This document shows, one piece after another, positions 7,868 to 14,085 of a stretch of DNA of 14,509 nt. Numbering within the stretch: the first letter of the stretch is position 1; each line of letters starts with the position of its first letter. The notes beneath the pieces were generated by a model. That model did not search any database. It saw only the letters and a program-made list of their open reading frames with translations, and had not been told where the DNA came from. A program made the position numbers and the translations under genes. Source of the DNA: SIG565 sp964607025 (GTDB lineage: Bacteria > Bacillota > Clostridia > Oscillospirales > Acutalibacteraceae); the NCBI GenBank assembly GCA_964607025.1, contig CAZSIL010000032.1, positions 1 to 14,509 on the forward strand. The letters run 5' to 3'.

Positions 7868-8872
7868 ATGTTTTTTGATAGGCACCAATCTGATTTTATC
7901 AGCGAAAAACAACGGATTATATTTCAATACGGTACACATATTGTCCCGCTTGAAGTTTCACTTGCGGATGTCGATGACAACGAAACCCGTGAGGCATGTG
8001 TACAAATATATGATTGCGTTATGGAAATTCTTACGGATATGTACAATAATCCCGAAGAGTATTCCGAACATCCGCGCTGGTATACCGGCTATTATCTGGT
8101 GTGTCTTGCGAACTGCGAAAATCCAACGAAAAAACACAGCGAGGAATATGCACGTTATTTAAAGATAATTCCACGTTTCGGTTTTATCTATAATGAAGAT
8201 ATCGGTAGATGGTCAAATGAGCGTTATCCGTTATTGTTTGAATATTTCCCACGATTTACCCAACTGGATTACGAACGAAAAAAATGCTTAGGCGGTTATA
8301 TAGAACGGTTGGATTTTCGGTTATTTGCAAAAAAAGTCAAGTTGACTATTGATGATATACTGCGTCCCTTGCCCGATGTGGAGCGTGAATACTGCCTTGA
8401 AATGCATAACCACGCTTTATCCAAAGGATTAAAGGTACAGATAAAAGATCCATATTGTATTCGATATATCTACAAAAAGTTATACTCATTAGAAATAAGC
8501 AATAATCCTTTTCGGATAACTGTTTCATATAGACTTGACAACGGCAAACGTGTTGAAGATCAGTTTGATCGTTTTTTCGATGTTGTGAATGCACAACCGG
8601 ATAAGGATGAGTTGATAGAGTATCTAAAAGGCGGCATCCGCGTCTGTGATGCTTGTGGCGGAAAGAAAAAACCAAACGAGCGTTGCGGTAAGTGGGTTGA
8701 GTTGAACGGATCACGACGACTTATTTCTATGTGTTTGTCTTCCGTAAGTAAATATCGCAGAGGATTGCGTATCACAGATTATAACGAAGATGATATAAGA
8801 ATATTAAAACGTATGCTTGATATAAGAATTATACAGATCGACAAATACCTAAGCGATTGCGAATATAGGTGA
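7868..8872 (+). CDS. Uncharacterised 334-residue protein, paralogue of the 5437 gene product
   Basis: The family is not recognised, but the product shares ordered blocks with the 394-residue protein encoded at 5437-6621: an MxFxR start, VPLEVSLADV at residues 26-35 (same position as in the paralogue), GGYIERLDFRLF at about 142-153, and a C-terminal DIRILKRMLDIRIIQI. It is ~60 residues shorter, mainly from a missing block after residue 80. Four cysteines (260, 263, 273, 289) spaced CxxC-x9-C-x15-C look like a zinc-ribbon/knuckle; the paralogue keeps only part of this. No signal peptide or membrane helix is seen. AAAGAAGG lies 7 bases before the ATG. It is separated from the lipoprotein gene by a long leader carrying a hairpin, so it is probably transcribed separately. 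Confidence 0.8.
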   Translation: MFFDRHQSDFISEKQRIIFQYGTHIVPLEVSLADVDDNETREACVQIYDCVMEILTDMYNNPEEYSEHPRWYTGYYLVCLANCENPTKKHSEEYARYLKIIPRFGFIYNEDIGRWSNERYPLLFEYFPRFTQLDYERKKCLGGYIERLDFRLFAKKVKLTIDDILRPLPDVEREYCLEMHNHALSKGLKVQIKDPYCIRYIYKKLYSLEISNNPFRITVSYRLDNGKRVEDQFDRFFDVVNAQPDKDELIEYLKGGIRVCDACGGKKKPNERCGKWVELNGSRRLISMCLSSVSKYRRGLRITDYNEDDIRILKRMLDIRIIQIDKYLSDCEYR

Positions 8873-8999
8873 ATTCTTGTTTTTATATAGGTTGTCAATT
8901 AACTTATCCACATAATATTTCTAATGAGATTATTTTATAACTATTTTATGATGATGGCGATATACTTGGTGTTATTTGTTAGGATTTACGCCTAACTAA

Positions 9000-9018
9000 T
9001 TATTTGTATTACAAATAA
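9000..9018. promoter_or_regulatory. 19-base palindrome, possible operator
   Basis: TTATTTGTA-T-TACAAATAA is a perfect 9-bp dyad around a single central base, followed by AAG. The tight symmetry and one-base centre suit a dimeric repressor site better than an RNA hairpin. It lies 190 bases before the phosphotransferase start, next to a second dyad (8978-8996). Confidence 0.45.
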
Positions 9019-9128
9019 AGAATGAACTTAACCTTGGAAGAAATAGAGGCGGTAATTATAATATCAAATTAAAATAAAAAGGGAAAGGCAAACGGATAAA
9101 ACTGTTTACCTAAAAGGAAAAAATCAGT

Positions 9129-9167
9129 ATGCTGAAAGTAAAGCGATTTTGTGGCGTTGAATTATAG
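9129..9167 (+). CDS. Possible 12-residue leader peptide
   Basis: ATG at 9129 opens a 12-codon frame, MLKVKRFCGVEL, ending at TAG. AAAAGGA lies about 10 bases upstream, a moderate ribosome binding site. It ends 40 bases before the phosphotransferase start and follows an imperfect hairpin at 9087-9110. Leader peptides of this size control many Gram-positive resistance genes by ribosome stalling; whether this one is translated is unknown. Confidence 0.25.
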   Translation: MLKVKRFCGVEL

Positions 9168-9207
9168 TATTTCAAATTGGAATTCATAAAATTTTGGAGG
9201 TAGTTAA

Positions 9208-10170
9208 ATGAATCAGCATCTTATCGAGAGCAACTATAACTTGAAGGTATCGGATATAAAGCTGCTTGACAGACATTTTGGAACAGAGATATATGTTATT
9301 ATCACCGATGCCGGAAAGTACATAGTAAAAGTAATGCCGTTATATTTTGAAAATGCCAATAGCGAGGGTCCAATAACCGAGTTTCTTTTCGAATGTGGAT
9401 TGAAAGTTGCAAAACTGCTCAAAAGCAAGAAAGGTAATTATGTTATAAAAACGCCTGATTTTCAGTTTACGGTTCAGAACTATATCGAAGGAGAAACTCT
9501 ACGTATTAACAGTGCTCCGGAGTGGTTTGTGGAAAAATCGGCGGAAGTCCTTGGAAAAGCAACTTTGCTTTTGAAGGACTACTATCAGCTGCCGTTGCGG
9601 TTTGGTAAGGAATTTTTCTCTGCAGACGCGGCAATCAGAAAAAAGCAACAGTACATAAATGAGCTTGAACAAGCAAAAGAATCCGGAAAACTGAAAACAG
9701 CATCTATTTGGGCAAATCAAATACAACACCTTAATAGAATTTCAGATTTTTATATTGATACCGATAAATAAACCTATACAAACTCACACGGCGATTATCA
9801 TATAGGTCAGATAATTGTAAAGGACAATGATATGACAGTTATAGACTGGACTTCTGCTTGCCGACTTCCGATCTGCTTTGAGGTCATTACTTCTTATGTA
9901 TTTGCAAGTCCTACTTGCTCCGGGGGAACTATTGATGCAGATGGATTGAATAGATACATTCGTACTTTTGTCAAATATTTTCCGCTTACGGAGTATGATA
10001 TCAAAGCAATGCCATATGTGCTCTACTTTTGGCATTGTATGTGTAATTACCGTCCGGATGAATATGCTAATATTGCTGAAAGTTATCAGCCTGTTGCAAA
10101 TCTAATAAATAATTTACTCAACTGGCTTTATGATCATGTAGAGGAGTTGTCAAGAGCACTTATAGTGTAA
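9208..10170 (+). pseudogene. APH-like phosphotransferase interrupted by an in-frame TAA
   Basis: One continuous frame of 320 sense and stop codons encodes an aminoglycoside-phosphotransferase/CotS-like kinase fold, split by TAA at 9769-9771. The first part (187 residues) is the N-lobe, with VIITDAGKYIVKVMPLY supplying the ATP-binding Lys strand and VQNYIEGETL as hinge. Directly after the stop, in the same frame, come NSHGDYHIGQIIV (the catalytic HxD loop, usually HGDxxxxN/Q) and TVIDWTSACRLPICFEV (the metal-binding ID strand), then the helical C-lobe to 10170. Neither half alone could be an active kinase: the second internal ATG at 9832 comes after the catalytic loop. A single substitution (e.g. 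from CAA, GAA or AAA) explains the break. GGAGGT 7 bases before the ATG is strong, so the gene was well expressed when intact. Family members phosphorylate small molecules, including some antibiotics; the substrate here is unknown. Confidence 0.85.
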
Positions 10171-10223
10171 TTTTACACAATCGGAAACTCATGACGATAT
10201 TAATGTTTATATTTTATTCAACA

Positions 10224-10370
10224 TCGGTCCACCGAGATAGGGAGAACAAGCCGAAAATAAAAACGATTCCTCGTTAGCAGGAGCTGTTGAGCGTAAGCGA
10301 GACCGAGAAAGATAGAGACTGACATCAATCACCTTCGATGACAGTTACCCTAACGAAAGGCGTCTCGCTT
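10224..10370 (+). ncRNA. Candidate structured RNA / leader element upstream of sigma B
   Basis: Complementary segments are concentrated in 147 bases. TCGGTC (10224-10229) can pair with GACCGA (10301-10306). Two small hairpins lie inside: AACGA/TCGTT (10262-10275) and AGCAG/CTGTT (10276-10288). AAGCGAGAC (10295-10303) pairs perfectly with GTCTCGCTT (10362-10370), enclosing a hairpin ACTGACATC/GATGACAGT (10318-10345, one mismatch). The first and last long pairings share bases 10301-10303, so they exclude each other, as in switching leaders. TTTT overlaps the end of the last stem. I cannot match it to a known riboswitch, T-box or intron. It could also be a decayed mobile-element fragment. Confidence 0.35.
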
Positions 10371-10489
10371 TTAGAAATAATAACTATGGGCACTAAATTC
10401 CTTATGAAGTGATCTCTATAACACTTCTGTTTTGTAAAAAAATCCGGCAAAATCACATTGCGTTTCAATTGATAAATTTCAATAACCAT

Positions 10490-10518
10490 GTCACAAATTT
10501 TTTCGTTTATGTTATAAA
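10490..10518 (+). promoter_or_regulatory. Candidate extended -10 promoter of sigma B gene
   Basis: GTCACA (10490-10495), 17 bases, TATAAA (10513-10518) preceded by TGT (extended -10). The -10 matches 5/6 and the -35 matches 4/6. It lies 65 bases before the ATG at 10584, a distance similar to that of the candidate -10 in front of the first sigma gene. Confidence 0.45.
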
Positions 10519-10583
10519 CCATCAAACCTTAACCTTTTTTTCGCGACTTATAAGTGAAAGCTTTCAAAAGGAAGAACAGGAAA

Positions 10584-12212
10584 ATGCCAAAGAAACAAAT
10601 TCAGAACGAAATCGAATATCTGCTATCAGTTGCAATTAAAAAATGCGGCAACCTTGCCGATGCACAGGACCTTACACAGGAAACGGTTCTTTCTGCCCTT
10701 ATCTATCTTGAAAAGGGCGGCGCTATCAATAATCTTCGTCCCTTCCTCAATACATTGATGAACCGTAAGTATTACGATATGCTTCGCCGAAAATATCGGA
10801 TCCCTACAGTAATTATAGGGGAAGATTTCGATATTCCCGACGAAACCGACATTTCGGACGATATAGTTCGCGATGAAGAAGCCGTGAATCTGCGTCGCGA
10901 GGTTGCATATCTTGCTGAATCCTATCGCTCGGTTATTGTGAAGTATTATTTTCATAACCAAAGCGTCAAAGATATCGCCGCAGAGTTTGGTTTAGCTGAC
11001 GGTACGGTTAAAAGTCGATTGGACTTTGGCAGAAAACAAATCAAGAAAGGGTTAGAATCAATGGAAAAATATCAGGAAAACAGTTATATGACTCAATATT
11101 TAGCAGTGCGGAACAGCGGAGTGTGTGGTATGAATGAGGAACCCATGTCACTTACCGAGGGCGACGTCCTCGCACAAAACCTGTTAATTCTCGCATACGA
11201 TAAACCTCTTGCCGTAAGCGAACTTGCTAAAGCCATCGGTGTAGCTGCCGCATACGTTGAACCAGTTGTCGATAAATTGGTTAACGGCGAGCTAATGAAA
11301 CGCTTGGGAGATGGTAAGGTGTATACCGATTTCATCATCTACCACGCAAACGATTATGTTAAGTACATCCGCGAAGCTGAAATATTCACAGCAACACATA
11401 TAGACGCCTACCTGAAACCTCTGAAAGCGGCTATCGATGAACTCAAGGAAACAGCATTCTACAGCGAGCGTCTCGAACGCTTTATGATGATACAAATAGC
11501 CGAATTTGCACTCTATCAAAGCATGGAGTCATCAAGAAAACCGCAAATTTTTCCCGACCGTCCCAATGGCGGCAGATGGATAGCGTTTGCAACAATCTAT
11601 CCCAAAAACTACACTATCCCAAAAGATAAACGTGGAAAATATGAATACGGTCTTTCGGGAAGACGATGCGCAACTGTTGACAGTTATCTTAATTCCAAAG
11701 CTTTGAAGCTATATAACTTTGAGACCTCCCTTGACCCTATGTATTGGAGAAAGCATGAGGGCTACGGATATAATTCTTTTATGGATTTAGAGTATAATAT
11801 GCTTAAATTCTTTTACCTGCTGAAAAAAGATATCCGGCCCGAAACTGTTGATCTTGATGTGCGAATGATAAAAGCCATCCCGCTACTTGAAGAAAGAGGC
11901 TTCATCACTACCCGAAACGGCAAACCCGAGCTTCTGATACCGGTTCTTACTCATGACGAAGAACGTGAATTCATTGCAATATGCGAACGTGCACAACATG
12001 CATTCGCAGATAATATCAGAGAACACCTTGCCGAGTATTGCCGAACACATGTCAAGGAAATACCGTCACACCTCAAAAGCGTCCCCGATCAAAAGCGTAC
12101 AATGCCGTATGAACCCGGGGCCATGATGTTCGTTTACGAAGCGATAAATAAAGGCGTTCACCCTCGCGATCTTGGATATCCTTGTCCCGAAACTATCGCT
12201 GTATTCGATTGA
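10584..12212 (+). CDS. ECF-like sigma-70 factor with long C-terminal extension (sigma B)
   Basis: The 542-residue product has the same layout as the sigma factor at 257-1810. Sigma2 covers about residues 7-72 (ADAQDLTQETV at 25-35, LNTLMNRKYYDMLRRK at 55-70). Sigma4 covers about 100-158 (SVKDIAAEFGLADGTVKSRL). A winged-helix-like segment follows at about 200-250 (LAVSELAKAIGVAAAYVE, wing GDGKVYTDF). The unknown C-terminal domain carries RPNGGRW at 326-332, matching RPDDGAW of its paralogue. Both also share an NSY/RSY motif just after sigma4. ATG 10584 is chosen because AAAGGAAG lies about 10 bases upstream; GTG 10554 in the same frame lacks a ribosome binding site. An IS200-like element begins roughly 70 bases after the stop. 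No anti-sigma gene is next to it. Sigma identity is strong; regulon and signal are unknown. Confidence 0.88.
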   Translation: MPKKQIQNEIEYLLSVAIKKCGNLADAQDLTQETVLSALIYLEKGGAINNLRPFLNTLMNRKYYDMLRRKYRIPTVIIGEDFDIPDETDISDDIVRDEEAVNLRREVAYLAESYRSVIVKYYFHNQSVKDIAAEFGLADGTVKSRLDFGRKQIKKGLESMEKYQENSYMTQYLAVRNSGVCGMNEEPMSLTEGDVLAQNLLILAYDKPLAVSELAKAIGVAAAYVEPVVDKLVNGELMKRLGDGKVYTDFIIYHANDYVKYIREAEIFTATHIDAYLKPLKAAIDELKETAFYSERLERFMMIQIAEFALYQSMESSRKPQIFPDRPNGGRWIAFATIYPKNYTIPKDKRGKYEYGLSGRRCATVDSYLNSKALKLYNFETSLDPMYWRKHEGYGYNSFMDLEYNMLKFFYLLKKDIRPETVDLDVRMIKAIPLLEERGFITTRNGKPELLIPVLTHDEEREFIAICERAQHAFADNIREHLAEYCRTHVKEIPSHLKSVPDQKRTMPYEPGAMMFVYEAINKGVHPRDLGYPCPETIAVFD

Positions 12213-12360
12213 TCGGTATCCTAAGTGTCTAAATCAGCAGTTAAAGCAAAAAATTAGGAGATTTATCATTTTTACATCTTCTATGTATTTGGTGCCTTTT
12301 AAGGCGTGGAAATACCCCCGGTTCTACCAGGGGAGGATAAAAAACTTTAGTATATGTAAA

Positions 12361-12431
12361 ATAAAACCTCCATGATATAATGTGTAAAGGTTTGGCGACC
12401 GCATTACACTAAAACTAAACGGAGGTTTTAT
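12361..12431 (+). promoter_or_regulatory. tnpA control region: internal promoter and RBS-sequestering inverted repeat
   Basis: ATAAAACCTCC (12361-12371) and GGAGGTTTTAT (12421-12431) are perfectly complementary over 11 bp, and the right arm contains the tnpA ribosome binding site GGAGG. A TGA-TATAAT extended -10 (12373-12381) lies between the arms. Transcripts started there lack the left arm and leave the ribosome binding site free; transcripts reading in from outside carry both arms and could mask it. Confidence 0.6.
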
Positions 12432-12435
12432 AACT

Positions 12436-12915
12436 ATGTTTAAAAAAGAAAAAAATGAGATAAAAAGTAGCGCACGCTCAAAATACAGATGTCAATATCA
12501 TATAGTGTTTGCCCCAAAATATCGCCGTCAAGCGATATACGGTCAAATCAAAAAAAGATATCGGAGAGATATGCGAAAGTTGTGTGATCAAAAAGGTGTA
12601 GAAATAATAGAAGCATAAGCTTGCACAGATCATATCCATATGCTCGTATGTATTCCACCGCATCTAAGTGTATCACAATTTATGGGATATCTCAAGGGGA
12701 AAAGTTCACTAATGATATTCGACAGACACGCAAATTTGAAATATAAGTATGGCTCCCGTCATTTCTGGTGCCGAGGCTATTACGTAGATACATTAGGACG
12801 AAACAAAAAAGTAATAGCGGAATACATCAGAAATCAATTCGAGGAAGATAATTCCTCGGACCAGATAAGTTTCAAGGAATATACAGACCCGTTTACGGGT
12901 ACCAAGAATCAGTAG
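12436..12915 (+). pseudogene. tnpA: IS200-like TnpA transposase with in-frame stop codon
   Basis: The frame encodes a single-domain HUH transposase of about 159 residues, normal for the family (Y1 transposase). It begins SKYRCQYHIVFAPKYRR and continues, after TAA at 12616-12618 (codon 61), in the same frame with ACTDHIHMLV and then SVSQFMGYLKGKSSLMIF. The HUH pair is His66 and His68, and the likely nucleophile is Tyr130 in AEYIRNQ. Homologues read IEAEAC(P/V)DHIHM at this point, so the stop most simply arose by GAA to TAA. The first 60 residues lack all catalytic residues; the downstream ATG at 12640 would start after the HUH motif. No active product is expected. GGAGG lies 10 bases before the ATG at 12436. 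Confidence 0.85.
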
Positions 12916-12924
12916 GCTAAAAAA

Positions 12925-12950
12925 AGACAGCCGCACGTGAGCGGCTGTCT
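12925..12950. terminator. Terminator after tnpA
   Basis: AGACAGCCGC (12925-12934) and GCGGCTGTCT (12941-12950) form a perfect GC-rich 10-bp stem with a 6-base loop, 9 bases after the tnpA stop. The A-run before it makes it an intrinsic terminator for the minus strand, protecting tnpA from antisense read-in. On the plus strand only a short mixed T-rich tail follows, so it is probably bidirectional but weaker that way. Confidence 0.7.
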
Positions 12951-12981
12951 GTAATTGTAATGCGGTGTCAAACTTCAGTAG

Positions 12982-13050
12982 TCCCTTTTAGGGATGAAGC
13001 CTGTATTGGCCCCTTATAGGGGCTGTGCAAGCCACCGGTTTCACCGGTGG
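12982..13050 (+). repeat. Three tandem hairpins at the IS right end
   Basis: Perfect hairpins occur at 12982-12994, 13009-13023 and 13032-13050, each with a 3-base loop, with stems lengthening from 5 to 6 to 8 bp. Subterminal imperfect or perfect hairpins are what TnpA of this family recognises as single-stranded DNA; usually one per end is enough. The series suggests duplication of the recognition structure. Confidence 0.65.
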
Positions 13051-13064
13051 TCTTGACTTAATGA

Positions 13065-13093
13065 TTGACAAAGGCACAGATATATGACATAAT
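13065..13093 (+). promoter_or_regulatory. Near-consensus promoter of the methyltransferase gene
   Basis: TTGACA (13065-13070), 17 bases, CATAAT (13088-13093): 11 of 12 consensus positions with ideal spacing. It starts 15 bases after the last IS hairpin and lies 34 bases before the start codon at 13127, so it should drive the methyltransferase strongly. Confidence 0.75.
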
Positions 13094-13126
13094 ACAACAA
13101 ATGCAGTAAAGATGGAAAGGTAAAGT

Positions 13127-14005
13127 ATGATGAATGTCATTTGGTCAAAGTATATTCAAGGCACCAAAACCTTATATTATACTCGTAAACTACGGTTTGA
13201 TGATATGTTCGAAAAACAATACAAAGATTTATTTGATTTGGACGAAAACAAGAACTTGAAAATTCTTGAAATAGGTTGCGGTCCTGGTGCCCTCGCAGGA
13301 GCACTTCATCGTTGGTATCCCAATGCTGAAATAACGGCAGTTGACCGTGATAGTGAATTTATCAGTTTTGCAAAAGAGAACGAAGAAGGCATTTCGTTTA
13401 TTGAGGGCGATGCTACTGAACTTCCCTTCGAGGATAATACTTTCGATGTGACAATTTCTAATACGGTGAGCGAGCATATTGAACCCTCCAAATTCTACGG
13501 AGAGCAGTTGCGCGTGTTAAGAACTGGAGGTATCTGTCTCATGCTTTCTTCCCGTAAAGGGATCAACCTTTATTCATCAAGTTGTATTACTTTTAATGAA
13601 TTTGAGCAGCTGTTTTGGAAAAAGGCTGAGCAGCACGATGATTCTATGAATAAGTATGGAGTATGCAAATATCCAATGAGTGAGCAAGAACTACCTGCAG
13701 TTATGGAAAAATACGGATTTAGGAATATTCAAACTAGATTTGCAACTATTGATATGACCCCAGATAGTTATAATTGTTCTCCTGCATTAGCTTACGATAT
13801 GATCAATGCAAATAGACAAACAACATTGGACGGAATTGAAGCAGTATTGCATACTATGCCCGAATATTTTACAGTAGATGAGGTAGATAAAATGAAAAAA
13901 CTTGTAAATGCTAAATATGATACTCGAATCAAACAATATAATTGTGGCGAAAAACAATGGGACACTAATGTGTCAATTATTATGGTAATACGTGGAATAG
14001 CATAG
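13127..14005 (+). CDS. Class I SAM-dependent methyltransferase
   Basis: The 292-residue product has the Rossmann-type methyltransferase core: motif I ILEIGCGPGAL at about residues 46-56 (SAM-binding glycine loop), AVDRD at 71-75 (acidic residue for the SAM ribose), GDATELPFEDNTFDVTIS at about 94-111, and EQLRVLRTGGICLMLSS as the following strand-turn. The pattern fits the Methyltransf_11/25 type, which act on small molecules; nothing identifies it as an rRNA methylase. The C-terminal ~130 residues are helical and not assignable. GGAAAGG lies 6 bases before ATG 13127 (an ATG at 13130 is equally in frame). It has its own strong promoter next to the IS right end and is the last complete gene on this strand. 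Its end overlaps a small minus-strand frame (13980-14063). The substrate is unknown. Confidence 0.88.
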   Translation: MMNVIWSKYIQGTKTLYYTRKLRFDDMFEKQYKDLFDLDENKNLKILEIGCGPGALAGALHRWYPNAEITAVDRDSEFISFAKENEEGISFIEGDATELPFEDNTFDVTISNTVSEHIEPSKFYGEQLRVLRTGGICLMLSSRKGINLYSSSCITFNEFEQLFWKKAEQHDDSMNKYGVCKYPMSEQELPAVMEKYGFRNIQTRFATIDMTPDSYNCSPALAYDMINANRQTTLDGIEAVLHTMPEYFTVDEVDKMKKLVNAKYDTRIKQYNCGEKQWDTNVSIIMVIRGIA

Positions 14006-14063
14006 AATAAACAATATTACCTACATGATCGGTGTGAACAATATCATAAAGTATTCTTTCCAT
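13980..14063 (-). CDS. Possible 27-residue minus-strand ORF or gene remnant
   Basis: On the minus strand GGAGG stands 7 bases before an ATG at 14061-14063 that opens a 27-codon frame beginning MERILYDIVHTDHVGNIVYS and ending inside the 3' end of the methyltransferase gene. The start signals are strong, yet the frame is short and overlaps another gene. It could be the 5' stub of a longer gene whose remainder was replaced when the methyltransferase segment arrived. It lies just downstream of the terminator at 14086-14126. Confidence 0.35.
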   Translation of the reverse strand: MERILYDIVHTDHVGNIVYSMLFHVLP

Positions 14064-14085
14064 GATTCCACCTCCATAAAGATAT

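Larger units (their letters stand above)
8873..9207. other. 335-base leader region of the phosphotransferase gene with dyads and tiny ORFs
   Basis: No normal-sized gene is present. In order, the stretch holds a possible promoter start TTGTCA (8892-8897) followed by AT-rich -10-like sequence; GTTAGG/CCTAAC (8978-8996); a near-continuous palindrome at 9000-9018; a 16-codon frame at 9022-9072 without a clear ribosome binding site; an imperfect 9-bp hairpin GGCAAACGG/CTGTTTACC (9087-9110); a 12-codon ORF at 9129-9167 preceded by AAAAGGA; and the strong GGAGGT (9195-9200) of the phosphotransferase gene. The arrangement resembles leaders of inducible resistance genes, but this is inference. Confidence 0.5.
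10171..10583. other. 413-base region upstream of the second sigma factor with complex inverted repeats
   Basis: No gene is supported here. The stop of the phosphotransferase frame lies in a dyad GTGTAA-TT-TTACAC (10165-10178). From 10224 to 10370 there is a dense set of complementary segments described as a separate feature. A candidate extended -10 promoter (10490-10518) and the ribosome binding site AAAGGAAG, about 10 bases before the ATG at 10584, complete the stretch. Confidence 0.55.
12285..13060 (+). mobile_element. IS200-like element (IS200/IS605 family), approximate ends
   Basis: The element consists of one tnpA frame flanked by hairpin-bearing ends and no terminal inverted repeats, as expected for IS200/IS605. 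The left end has GCCTT-TT-AAGGC (12294-12305) and CCCC-c-GGT-TCT-ACC-a-GGGG (12315-12333). The right end has three hairpins in a row: TCCCT-TTT-AGGGA (12982-12994), GCCCCT-TAT-AGGGGC (13009-13023) and CCACCGGT-TTC-ACCGGTGG (13032-13050). A terminator follows tnpA. The exact boundaries cannot be fixed without an empty-site comparison, because this family makes no target duplication. The transposase frame carries a nonsense codon, so mobility would need TnpA in trans. Confidence 0.8.

Noticed and set aside
8904..8912. TTATCCACA, an exact DnaA-box match
   Set aside because: It is a single copy with no second box, no dnaA/dnaN/rep gene and no AT-rich unwinding cluster beside it; one chance match in AT-rich DNA is plausible.
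9832..10170. Separate 112-codon gene starting at ATG 9832
   Set aside because: It is the in-frame C-terminal part of the phosphotransferase; the conserved motif continues upstream of this ATG to the TAA, and there is no ribosome binding site of its own.
10224..10370. Group II intron, T-box or standard riboswitch
   Set aside because: I could not find the domain V hairpin, T-box sequence or any conserved riboswitch core, so only an unassigned structured element is claimed.
9769..12618. Reassignment of TAA to a sense codon
   Set aside because: Other genes in the window end in TAA at sensible positions, so two independent nonsense changes or sequence errors are simpler.
12640..12915. Separate 91-codon transposase gene starting at ATG 12640
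   Set aside because: It is the in-frame remainder of tnpA after the nonsense codon and lacks the HUH histidines.
12982..13050. CRISPR-like repeat array
   Set aside because: The three hairpins differ in sequence and have no equal spacers; they fit IS right-end structure.
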